Source of the DNA: Aselliscus stoliczkanus
Taxonomy: Eukaryota; Chordata; Mammalia; Chiroptera; Hipposideridae
Length of the DNA stretch: 64,000 bases
Assembly: GCA_033961575.1 (NCBI GenBank)
Contig: CM066730.1
Span: forward strand, 154,407,523-154,471,522
Direction of reading: 5' to 3'
Shown piece after piece: positions 20,528 through 30,969 of the stretch (position 1 is its first letter; each line of letters begins with the position of its first letter). Below the pieces are notes generated by a model, which made no database searches, was not told the DNA's origin, and worked only from the letters and a program-made list of their open reading frames with translations. The translations under genes and the position numbers were made by a program.

Positions 20528-20651
20528 GGAGAGCCCACTGCCAAAAAGGCCCGGTCGAATCCTCAGGTGTACATGGACATCAAGATTGGGAACAAGCCAG
20601 CCGGCCGCATCCAGATGCTCCTGCGTTCAGACGTCATCCCCATGACAGCAG
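20528..20651 (+). CDS. PPIEL: PPIE-like exon, start of cyclophilin domain
   Basis: Encodes [20 protein letters not shown] and then [36 protein letters not shown] is the first strand of the cyclophilin barrel. CCCAG acceptor and GTGAGC donor. Confidence 0.9.
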
Positions 20652-22595
20652 GTGAGCGGGACTCCGGTCCGGACGGCCAGGAGGCTGGTGGCTGAGCACG
20701 CTGGGAAGGAAGCTGCCTAGGATCCTGGGCCTTTGACACCATTTCTACCTGAGTCCTTCTGAGGCATCTTGGATCCCAGCATCTAGTAACAAGCAAAGTG
20801 GGCATTTTTGAAGCTCTATAAAGGCTTAGGACTGTTAGAAAGAATAAGCAGCTGAAAGTTGTTAGTTCTTTTAATTACCCTTGGTTTTATTTATTTATTT
20901 ATTTATTTATTTATTATTATTTTGTTCTGATATATTTCCAAACTTACAGATATATAGAATAAGAATCCTATAAAGATAGACAAGGAATGCTCATATGTCC
21001 TTGATCTGTTTATTAATTTACTTTCTACCCCCTATACTTTGTTTATATACATATTATTTGTTTCCCACCTATACCTAATGATAGGAATTATGTCCTTTGA
21101 CTCCTAAATATTGGGTTGTCGGAAAAGTCAGGATGCATTTTTGCAACGACAAACATAGAAAAAATATGTCATGACTTTTCCGACAACACAATACTTCAGT
21201 GTGCGTTTCCTGAAAGCAAAAATATTCCCTTACACGATTACAGTACAACTATTAAAATTAGCAAATTTAACATCAATACAACACTATTAACTGATCTTTG
21301 GGTCATATTCAAATTTCATCACTTTTCCCAATGTTGTCCTTTATAGTAATTTTAGCAATTGTTCTTCCCCGACAAGAATTCACACACTGTATTATGGTCG
21401 AATCTGTTTAGTCTCTCAGCTTTTCATTGTCTTTCTTGATCTTGACATCCTTGAAGAGGACAAGCCAGTGTTTTGTTTTGTTTTGTTTTTTTATTATTAG
21501 TTTCAGGTAGACAGGCCAGTGGTTTTAAGAATGTTTCTCAATTTGTCTTTGTCTGGTACTTCCTCATGTTAGATTTAGATTATGTGTTTTGGCAGGAACA
21601 CCACAGAAGAATGTTGTTTTCTAGTTAATGTATATAAGGAAGTCCGTGATGTCAGTTCCAATATTTGTGATGTTAACTTTGATCATTTGGTTAAGGAGAT
21701 CTCTGCCAGGTTTCTCCCCTGGAAAGTTATTATTTTTAAGGTTGTAAATTAAAATCTAAATTTTTTTCCCGCACTATCTAAAACCCATCTTCCAGAGGTA
21801 ATTAATATTGACAGTTGTGTGCTTCATATTTTCTTAAATATTCATAATGACCCTTTTTACCCATAATCCTTTTTATGTTTCAATCTAGTTTTTTTTTAAA
21901 TGTTTATTAATGTCATAATTGCACATAGTTTAAAAAAAAAACCATTCTATGAAGTTTGTTATAAAGTATGACATTCTCCTGCCGCCCCCCCACCCCCAAC
22001 TCCATCATTTTTCTGACCCGCCAGAGACAACATTCATTTCTTCTAGGTGATTATTTTGGCTTTTATTGCTATATCTCTGAAAAATATATTCATGTTACTG
22101 CTATTTGATTTCTTTTCCTTCCATTTTTGGCTACTTTAGGTCAGTTTTTCTAGGAAACAGGTTCATGGGGATTTGCATGAAGGAAGTTTCTTGGGGAGTG
22201 ATCTCAGGAACCACTCATACTTGTAATTTTTCTTTACATTTAGATATCTGACCCATTTGGAGTTTATTCTTGCAATGTAGATGAGGTATGGGTGCAATTT
22301 CACCTTTTGCAAATGTTTATTCCGTTGTTCCCACACCAATTTGTAAAACGTCCCTCTTTGCCCCCATGATAAAATGGCAGTTTTTATGAAATACCAAATT
22401 TCCACGTTTTCCTGACCTGGGTCTGCTTCTGGACTGTCTGTTCCCAGGTCTGTTCAGTCTATTTGTGTGCCAGTACTACACTTAAATGTTTAATTCAAAT
22501 AAACATAATATGTACTTGTTAGATTCTGAGAGCGGGAGTTTTCACTATCCAGTCAGATATTTTTTCCCTCAGCACCTCATCCTTCTCAACCCCAG
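20652..22595 (+). other. PPIE-like intron holding LINE-1-like fragments
   Basis: AT-rich. A TTTA microsatellite lies at about 20887-20925. The stretch around 21400-21760 resembles an old L1 3' end (compare 51000-51470 and 57765-58240), and one 81-bp inverted-repeat element is present. No gene. Confidence 0.45.
21111..21191 (-). mobile_element. 81-bp MITE with 19-bp inverted repeats (copy 2)
   Basis: TTGGGTTGTCGGAAAAGTC at one end and GACTTTTCCGACAACACAA at the other, flanked by TA on both sides. Same length as the copy at 11656-11736 and in the opposite orientation. Confidence 0.9.
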
Positions 22596-22781
22596 AGAAC
22601 TTCCGGTGCCTGTGCACCCACGAGATGGGCTTTGGCCCCAAGGGGAGCAGCTTCCACCGCATCATCCCCAAGTTCATGTGCCAGGGCGGCGATTTCACGA
22701 ATCCCAACGGCACCGGGGGCAAGTCCATCTATGGGAAGAAGTTTGATGACGAGAACTTCATTCTCAAACACACAGGACCAG
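22596..22781 (+). CDS. PPIEL: PPIE-like exon, cyclophilin catalytic core
   Basis: Encodes [20 protein letters not shown] and then [20 protein letters not shown]. The catalytic Arg (HRII) and the F-M-x-Q of FMCQ are intact. Two changes fall in a conserved loop: EKGFG has become EMGFG, and the aromatic before KGSS is Pro. Confidence 0.9.
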
Positions 22782-23323
22782 GTGGGACCCGATCGGTGGG
22801 TGGTGACGAGTGGGGCCGGGCTGGGGCAGGATGGCTGTGCAGGATGGATGACAGGCAGGGGTTCTGGCTGAGGGGCTGGGGGTCTGGAGGAGACCCAGCT
22901 GGTGCACAGAGGAGCCGCGGTCAGCCTGGCTACAGCTTTAGGCCTCTGTTCTCAAGGGCTTTTTTTTGGGGGGGTGGGGGTGGGGAAGGGCTTATTCAAG
23001 TTTATGTTTGCCACCTTTTAAGAGGAAGAGACATAGCCACCTGGTTCTGCTGCTGTAGTGATGTGTTGTTATTGTTTCTGTAACTACTTTATGTAATTTT
23101 AAGCTTACAGAAAAGTTACAAGAACAGAACAAGGAGCTCCCATAAGCCTTTGTGTGCCCTTGGCCCAGACTCACCAGTTGTTTGCATTAGTGACCATCAT
23201 TCCCCACTTACCCTATTTATATTTATAGACAGAGATTATTTTAGGGGGAGTCATTTGAGAGTAAGCTGGAGTACCTTTGCCACTAAATACCTCAGTGTGT
23301 TGTTTCCTAAGAACAGGGCATTT

Positions 23324-23747
23324 AAAAAAAAAAGATTTTATTGGGAAATTGGGGGAGGGGAACAGCGTTGGGGAACCAGGGAAGGGGAACAGACAAGTTG
23401 CTGTCCTTTTGTTCTTCATTCTAGTTGTGGGGACTTTGCTTCATTGGCCCATGTTGATATCGTCATTGCACTCTTCCCAGTGAGCTGCCAAGAGCGGCTC
23501 TAGGCAGCTCATACTGGCTGCCAGCCACTCACTGTAGCCTATGGCAGCCCACTGCAGCAGGGGCTGCAGCCCACACCGTCGCCGGCCATCTTAGCTATAA
23601 AGGCAACCAGGTTGAGCTGTTGTTCACCATCTGAGCTGTAGAGGGCAGTGTCACTGGCCCTCATGTGGGATCTGAACTGGAGCCCTGATGCTCAGAGCTG
23701 GCATCCCAAACCAGCTCCTAACCAACATGCCACTTGGCCGGCCCACA
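23324..23747 (-). mobile_element. Full-length tRNA-derived SINE
   Basis: Long SINE subfamily in reverse orientation with AGGGCATTT on both sides (23315-23323 and 23748-23756). Confidence 0.9.
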
Positions 23748-24710
23748 AGGGCATTTTAAATATTGCCACAATATAATTATGAAAGTCAGAAAATTATCAG
23801 TGATACAATACTATAATGTACAGTGTATACTCAGATTTCATTATTGTGACCATAATGTTCTTTCTGAGGTTTCTATAGTCAGTGTCCATGCACCCCCCCA
23901 CCCACGTCCACACTACCCTGTCTGCCTTGCTCACATCCCACCGTCCCCTCACGCTTGCCTCCAGCTCCCTGCTTTTCTCTCACTCTCTCCTGCTCTCCAC
24001 ATATAAAACTTGATCAGTTAGAGAAAAGCACATGCATGTGCTAGCTGGTCCTCTTTGAGTTGAGGAGCGTAGGTCTAAAGGGCGCCTTGAGTGCAGTCTA
24101 GCAGTCCTCCCAGGTCGCTAGTTGGTTCTCATCCACAGTCTGAGAAGAAAGCGCTCCTTTTCTTGGCTCCAGTGGTGCCGCTGTACGCTCTCCCTCTCCG
24201 CTGATGATCATGCTTATTTCACTGAGCAGTACAAACAGGAGAGAACTACTTTGTCCTCCCACAGAAGCCACTGCTACCGCGCGTGGGCCATCCTCACTGC
24301 CTGATCTGCTTCCTTCCGGGGCTCTTTCTCTAGGCTCCACTCGGACCCTGGCTCCATCCCCTCCCTCTCTTGCACCCTCCATCTTCCCCTCTGCACTGAC
24401 TCCCGCTACCATCAGCGTAAAAGCAGGCTGCAATGCTGCCAGTCTTGAAAAAATAAAATAGCTCTTGCTTGACCCCATGCTCGCCCTGAAGCTACCACTC
24501 CAATTCTTTTTAGCAAAATTTCTTAAAAAAGTTATATAGACTCATTGCCTCTGTTTGTTTCCTCTTGCCAGCAGTCAAACCTCGGACCTCGTTTTCACCT
24601 CTCAGCAGTTTGATATTGTGAATCACACTCTTTTTTTTTCCTTTTTGTGTGAATTACTCTCGTTGAATCTCTGCGTCACTGACTGGCAAGACACCTCCCT
24701 CTTCTGTTTT

Positions 24711-27700
24711 TTGTTTTTTTGTTTTTCTTTTCCCTCCCTTTTTAATTTTTTCAATTACAGTTGACATTCAGTATTATTTAAAATTAATTTTGGGTGTACA
24801 GCATAGTGGGTAGACATTTATATAATTTATGAAGTGATCCCCCTGTCTAGTCTAGTACCCACCAGGCACTATGCATAGTTATTACCATATTATTGACTAT
24901 ATTCTCTATACTTTACACCCATGACTATTTTGTAACTACCAGTTTGTACTTAATCCCTTCACCTTTTTCACCCTGCCTCCCAAGCCCCCTTCCATCTATC
25001 ACCCTGATAAATCTAGTGTCCATCTGACACCATATGTGGTTATTACAATATTATTGGCCATATTCCTTGTGCTATACCCCACATCCCCATGACTACTGTG
25101 TAATAAACCAATTTGTACTTCCTAATCCCTTCCCCTTTTTTTCACCCACCCCCACCTCCTCTGCCATCTGACAACCATCAAAATGTTCTCTGTATCTATG
25201 AGTTTGTTTCTATTTGGTTGGTTTATTTTGCTCTTTTGATTCCACATATAAGTGAAATCGCATTGCACCTGTCTTTGTCTGACATACTCCACTCAGCACA
25301 ATACCCTCCAGGTTCATCCATGCCACTGCAGATGGCAAGACCCCATTCCCTTCAATGATGGAGCATTTAATCCATTTACGTTTAAAGTAATTATTGATAG
25401 ATATGTAGTTATTGCCATTTTATTATTCATATTTTTTATCTTTTTTGGGACAAGGGATGCTTAACGAAGTCCCTCTAAGATTCCTAGTACTACTGGTTTG
25501 GTGGTGAGGAACATCTTTAGCTTTTTCTTGTCTGGGAAGCTCTTTCTTTTTCTGTCCTTCTATTCCAAATGATAATTTTACTGGATAGGGTAATCTTGAT
25601 TGTAAGTCCTTGCTTTTCATCACTTTGAATATTTTGTGCCAAATCCTTGCGAAGTTTCTGTTAAGAAATCAGCTGACAGTCTTATGGGAGCTCCTTTGTA
25701 AATAACTAACTGCTTTTCTCTTGCTGCTTTTAAGATTCTCTCTCTTTTTTTTTTTTTTTTAATTTTTTTTTTTTTTTAAGATTTTATTGGGGAATTGGCG
25801 GAGGGGAACAGCGTTGGGGAATCGGGGAAGGGGAACAGACAAGTTGCTGTCTTTTTGTTCTTCAGTTTAGTTGCGGAGGATGTTGCTTCACTGTTGGTAT
25901 CGTCATTACGCTCTTCCGGTCGCTGGCCTCTGGATGTCGCTCACCGCGGCTATTGGCAGCTCATGCTTGGCTGCCAGCCGCTCACGCTGGCTGTGGGCCA
26001 CTCACTGTAGCCTATGGCAGCCCACTGCAGCCCACACCATCACGGGGGCTCGCACAGCCCAGCTACAGGTGGAGCTGTTGTTAGCTGTAGAGGGCAGTGT
26101 CACTGGCCCTCATGTGGGATCCGAACCGGGGCCGCTGGCATCCCCAAACCAGCGCTTAACCAATGCGCCACTCGGCCGGCCCTCTCTCTCTTTTTTTTAA
26201 CCTTTGGCATTTGAATTATGATATGTCTTAGTGTGGGCCTCTTTGGATCCATCTTGTTTGGAACTCTGTAATTCCTGGTCTTATATGTCTATTTCTTTTG
26301 CCAGGTTAGGAAAGTTTTCCATCATTATTTCTTCAAACAGGTTCTCAATTCCTTGCTTTGTCTCTCCTCCTTCTGGTACCCCTATGATGTGAATGTTGGC
26401 ACTCTTGATGTTGTCCCAGAGGCCCCTTGAAGTATCTTTTTTTTTTATTTTAATTTTTTTTTTTTGCCGTTCTGTTTGGGTGCTTTCTGCTACCTTTTCT
26501 TCTAAATCTCTGACTTGATCTTCTGTTTCATCTAATGTACTGTTGATTCCCTCTAATGTAGTCTTCATTTCAGTTATTGTATTCTTTATTTATGACTGGT
26601 TCTTTTTTATGTTTTCTATCTCCATTTTTGTTTCCTATCTCTTTGTTCAAGTTCTCACTGAGATCATTGAGCATCCTTATAACCAGTGTTTTAAACTCTG
26701 TATCTGGTAGATTGGTTATCCCCATTTTGTTTAGTTCTTTTCTGGAGTTTTGTTCTGTTCTTTTATTTGGGACGTGTTTCTTTGTCTCACCATTTTTGCT
26801 GCCTCCATGTGTTTGTTTCTATGTATTAAGTAGGGCTACTATGCCTCCCAGTCTTAGCAGAATGGCTTTATGTAATAGGTGCTTGGGGCCCAGTGGCACA
26901 GTCTCCCTGGTTACCTGAGCTGGGTGCTCCAGGAGTGTCCCTTGTGTGGGTTGTGTGTGCCCTCCTGTTATAGTTGAGCCTTGGTTGCTGTTTGCATGTC
27001 AATGGGAAGGACTGACCCTCAGGCTCATTGGCTGTGAGAACTGACTGGGACTACAGTGGAGGAGCCTTTGTGGAGGGGCTGACCCTACAGAGCACAGTTT
27101 GCCTTAGCGGGGCGTTGGTGCCTGCCCAGTGTGTTCTCTGGGTGTGTCGTTCTTGGAGGCAGCCCAGTGATGCTCCCCAGCTTGATCTGAAGCTGGCCAC
27201 CAGGCATGCCAGTCCTGGGGCCTCCTGGGAGGGAATCCATCACAGCCTATACCTTGCCAGTGGCCACCTGGCATGAGCCACAAAGCAATCCGTATATGGC
27301 CACTTCCTGTACTGGGCTTGGAGAGGCTTCGAGAGGCCAAGTGCTGGCCAGCTGCCACTAGTGCCAGGGTTAGGGCTGCTTAGCCAGAGGTACAGGACAT
27401 GCTGGAGCCAGATCTCACTTGTTTGGGTTTTGTGAACCTATGAAAGATTTTAGGAAAGTCTGCAGCATGAGCCAAGACAGGCTGTTTGTATTGTTAGTAT
27501 GGAAACACCCCTGAAAGCGGCTTGGGTGTGCCCGAAAGTTGGGCAGGGCAGGGTGTCGGACTCACCAGGATGGGGCTAACGAACAGTATTAGCCAGGTTG
27601 ATGAAGACTCAGATATGACGTCTGCTTGAGTCTGCACACTGCAAGTAGTGAGTGTTCAATAAAGAAACAATGCCTCCTGCCAGGTCCTCTGTCTGGGAGA

Positions 27701-28248
27701 AAGCTGCCCCTCCAGCCATTGGCCTAAAGTCAGACAATTCAGTTCCTCCCCATCTGTCCCTGGCACCTTTCGAGTTGCTGCCCAGCCCTGGAGCTCAAAA
27801 CGTGAGTCTGTCATTGAGTAAGTCCTTGCGTGGGCCCTTTAAGAAGAGTACCTGGGAGTGCAGCTGCCCTCTGTCTCAGTCACAATCTTTGCTGGTTTCC
27901 ACCACCGGAAGTTATGGGTATTTCTCTCCCTGGCCCTGGAGCCCTGGGCTGGGGAGCCTGGTGTGTGGCTGGGACCCCTTGCTCCTCTGGGGGGAACCTC
28001 TGCAGCCAAAATGGCCTTCCTGATTTTTAATGGTCCCACGTGGGTGTGGGACTAGCTGGTTCCACGTCTCTGCCCCTCCTACCAGTCTCAAGGTGGCTTC
28101 TTCTATATGTCCTTAGTTGTAGGGTTTCGATTCAGCAAGATTTCAGGGGACTCTCAGTGATGGTTTTTCTGTAATTTAGTTGTAATTTTGATGTGGTCGT
28201 GAGAGGAGATGAGCACAACTATTTACCCCACCATCCTGACTGGAAATA
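24711..28248 (-). mobile_element. LINE-1 copy with intact ends but ORF2 almost wholly missing (HAL1-like)
   Basis: Exact 13-bp target duplications CCTCTTCTGTTTT lie at 24698-24710 and 28249-28261. Read on the minus strand: a GC-rich 5'UTR (28248 to about 26800); degraded ORF1 with a coiled-coil segment and the conserved NIHIIGVPEGGETKQGIENL; the ORF1 C-terminus with stop TAA at 25461-25463; then the ORF2 start codon at 25416-25418 and about 20 codons including TLNVNGLNAP. At about 25360 it jumps to 3'UTR-type sequence. A SINE at 25755-26181 splits ORF1. ORF1 also carries frameshifts, so the copy is dead. Confidence 0.82.
25755..26181 (-). mobile_element. tRNA-derived SINE inserted in the LINE-1 ORF1
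   Basis: Long SINE subfamily with AAGATTTTATTGGGGAATTG and terminal CACTCGGCCGGCC. CTCTCTCTTTTTTTT-like sequence lies on both sides. It interrupts the ORF1 remnant of the surrounding LINE-1. Confidence 0.88.
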
Positions 28249-28994
28249 CCTCTTCTGTTTTCTTTGTACCTCATTGGCTGCCCCTCCTCAGCCTCCTTTC
28301 CCGTCTCCTCCTTCCTTCAACCTCTCAGTTGTTGGAGGGACCCAAAGCTCAACCTTTTGATTTTCTTCCCTATCTGTACTCACTCTTTACTTGATGGTTC
28401 TTAACCCATTAGCCAAATGTCCGCCTCTTAGAACTAATAATTTACTCAGCTGATATGAAAGTCATAGCCCATATATCCTTCCAACATATAATTTAAAAAG
28501 TAGTATTATGACATAATTATAAAGGAATATTAAGGGAAAAGTAATGTATAATAAATATGCAGTTCAGATGCTTGGACACAACTTGGTCTATGAAATATTT
28601 CACATGTGCATTCTGCCTGGAGCCACAGTTAGCAATGTGGACGGGTGTGTCGGCTGAGTCCCAGTAAGGTAATTGTTCTCAAACAGTGAAAATCTCTTTG
28701 TAAAATTTGGAACAACAAAGAAATTAAGTGTTCCCTCAGTTACATGGCAGGTTTATTTCTGGGAAAAATCTAATGCAAAAATATGTCTTTTGATTTATAT
28801 GTACAATGGAGTTAGGTTCCAGGCTCAGGTCACCATAAACTGATTTTTCTCATCTACATATATGAGTGTTTGTCAAGGCATAAAGCCTAACAGGATTCAG
28901 AATAATTATTCAGGAGCATTCGAGATCTCTCTGGTATATGTTGTCAAATAAATTCTTATAAAAATTAAAAAAAAAAAAGAATAATTCTTCGTTA

Positions 28995-29136
28995 GGTGTG
29001 ACATTGCAGGGCATCTAAATTCCCAGACCCCTTCCGGATAATGCTAGTAGCACTCCCCATGTTACTGACCAAAAACATACCTTGAAGTTTCTAAGTAGTC
29101 TGGAGGGGGCAGTGTTGCCCCATTGAGAACCACTGA
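28995..29136 (-). mobile_element. MER5-type DNA transposon fragment
   Basis: Reverse copy ending in GCCCCATTGAGAACCACTG, the complement of the MER5 terminal repeat. The internal part is worn. Confidence 0.55.
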
Positions 29137-30138
29137 TCCCGACAGTCCCATCCCGTCCCGGGGCTCTCAGTCCTGTCTGTAAATGAATCCTGCCCACGTC
29201 TTTGTCTCCTCTTTGGACAGCCCCACAGGCTTCACTCTTGTTCTTCTCCCCCAAACTCTGCCTCCCCCTCTTCCCTGTTTCGGTCAGTGACACCACCACC
29301 CATCTAGCAGCCGATTAGTCAGAAATGACGGACTCCTCCTTGACCCCTCTCCTCCGTCACCCGTACCTCAGGTCCACTTTCAAATCACCTCCTAGTCCGG
29401 CCCCCCCCCCCCCAAGGTGCTGCGAGCGCGCCTGCCCGTTCCCGCTCTTGCCTCTTCCCCCAATAGTCTAGTCTTCGAGGCGTAGTCAGAGCGGTCCAGG
29501 GCCTGGCACCTCCCCAAGCTCGCGGGGCCACACACAGCCAGAGCTCAGTGCCCGCAGGGCCTCAGCAGTGCCGCCTCCTCTCCGGTGGGGGGCGTTCTCC
29601 CTCCAGGCCTCACGGGGTTCATCCCCCATTTCCTTCAGGTGTCACACACATCACTTATCAGACACACCTGCCCTGACCTCTCACTCTAAAGGGGGCTACC
29701 CTATCATCCCGCTCTTTTTAGTCAGCTTAAGTTTTCATCACACATGTATTACCTGAGATTATATATTTATTTTTCTACTTATTTATTTTCCATCTCCCTT
29801 CTGAGAATGTCAGCCACATGAGGGCAAGACTTGGGCTTTCTTTTCACCACTGTATTCGGGAACAACGTCTGACACATAATAGAAAAAATTAATGTTTGAA
29901 TATTTAAAAGAGATATTCCCAGGGCTGGTCTATTGCGTGTCCGACACCCTGATCTACTCTGGCATTGAGAAGAGAATGGGACACAGTCCCCATCGAAAGG
30001 GGGCACACGGTGCAGAGAGAGCCACCATGAGCTACAGTTCTTTGTGCTACCCACCTCCAGCCCCACTGAACCTGAGCCTTTTAGACTAAATTCAGAGGTC
30101 ACCTCCACCAGAAAGCCTTCCATGATAGTGGCATCAGC

Positions 30139-30140
<2 letters not shown>

Positions 30141-30207
<67 letters not shown>
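30141..30207. repeat. (CT)n microsatellite, about 33 units
   Basis: Uninterrupted CT dinucleotide tract about 360 bp upstream of a PPIE-like exon. Its purity suggests high length variability. Confidence 0.98.
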
Positions 30208-30212
<5 letters not shown>

Positions 30213-30569
30213 TGCCTCATGTGCTTCCATTCCCTGTGCAGATGTCTGTGTCACTGGGCTTCACTATGTCCTGGATGTCACAGCACAATTCTCGTTTGAA
30301 TGACTTTTCCACTAGACTGTGAGCTCCACCATAGCTGGGACCAGTGTCCCCAGAGCTCAACAGGGGCCTGACTACAAAGTAGACAATAAGTATTTATTGA
30401 ATGATTGAAAGAACATACCAGTATAAAATGATTGAAACAAGCCTGCTTACCATTTCACTATCAATTCAGTGGAAGACAAGGCATCCCACGGTCGGTACGT
30501 CCCAGAGCCTGAGACCGCCTGGCCGAAGCAGCCGGGGGAGGGTGTTGACGTGCTCCTTCTCTGCCCCAG

Positions 30570-30712
30570 GCCTGCTCTCCATGGCCAACTCCGGCCCGAA
30601 CACCAATGGCTCCCAGTTCTTCCTGACGTGTGACAAGACGGACTGGCTGGATGGCAAGCACGTGGTATTTGGGGAGGTCACAGAAGGCCTGGATGTCTTG
30701 CGGCAGATTGAG
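30570..30712 (+). CDS. PPIEL: PPIE-like exon, cyclophilin active-site strand
   Basis: Encodes [20 protein letters not shown] and then [20 protein letters not shown]. The substrate-pocket residues of [14 protein letters not shown] and the W-L and H of DWLDGKH are all present. Splice sites are good. Confidence 0.9.
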
Positions 30713-30900
30713 GTAGGTGGCCCCTGGGCCCTTGGTGCCCAGCCTCATGGGAGAGCCGCAGCGGGCTCCCTGTGGCCTGGAGGGCTGAGCGGCTCCCAGG
30801 AGGAGGCTGCCTCTGCTCGGGCTTGGTGAGGGGGTGTCCCTGAGCCTGCCTTGACCACCCTCCGTCTCCTGGTTTCGCCTCTTCTCTTCCACCTGCAAAG

Positions 30901-30969
30901 GCCCAGGGCAGCAAGGACGGGAAGCCCAAGCAGAAGGTGATCATCGCTGACTGTGGGGAGTACGTGTGA
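30901..30969 (+). CDS. PPIEL: PPIE-like last exon with TGA stop
   Basis: Encodes [20 protein letters not shown], then YV and a TGA stop, the same C-terminus as PPIE. The acceptor is TGCAAAG. No close poly(A) signal is obvious downstream. Confidence 0.9.
   Translation, partial: AQGSKDGKPKQKVIIADCGEYV

Larger units (their letters stand above)
11050..30969 (+). pseudogene. PPIEL: PPIE-like gene (PPIEL counterpart): broken RRM, intact cyclophilin half
   Basis: PPIE is a nuclear peptidyl-prolyl isomerase of the spliceosome, with an N-terminal RRM and a C-terminal cyclophilin domain. Nine exons are recognisable: 11050-11144, 13019-13062, 13890-13916, 16687-16768, 17229-17329, 20528-20651, 22596-22781, 30570-30712 and 30901-30969. 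The first three carry a net 4-nt loss (one base out of frame) and two donors changed from GT to CT and AT. No first exon is seen. The last six splice in phase into an open frame of 234 codons with all cyclophilin catalytic residues. Position next to PABPC4 and facing BMP8 matches human PPIEL, a transcribed pseudogene. Either it is a decaying copy or a shortened cyclophilin gene; expression data would decide. Confidence 0.85.

Noticed and set aside
25423..25623. 66-codon frame as an independent small protein
   Set aside because: It is the out-of-frame and in-frame mixture of the LINE-1 ORF1 C-terminus (KSKDLQSRLPYPVKLSFGIEG), not a separate gene.
30141..30207. CRISPR-like or other regularly spaced array
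   Set aside because: A plain CT microsatellite without spacers. No regularly spaced repeats occur anywhere in this window, and the DNA is mammalian.
11050..30969. Calling the locus an intact PPIE gene
   Set aside because: The RRM frameshift, two absent GT donors, missing first exon and position beside PABPC4 fit the PPIEL copy better.
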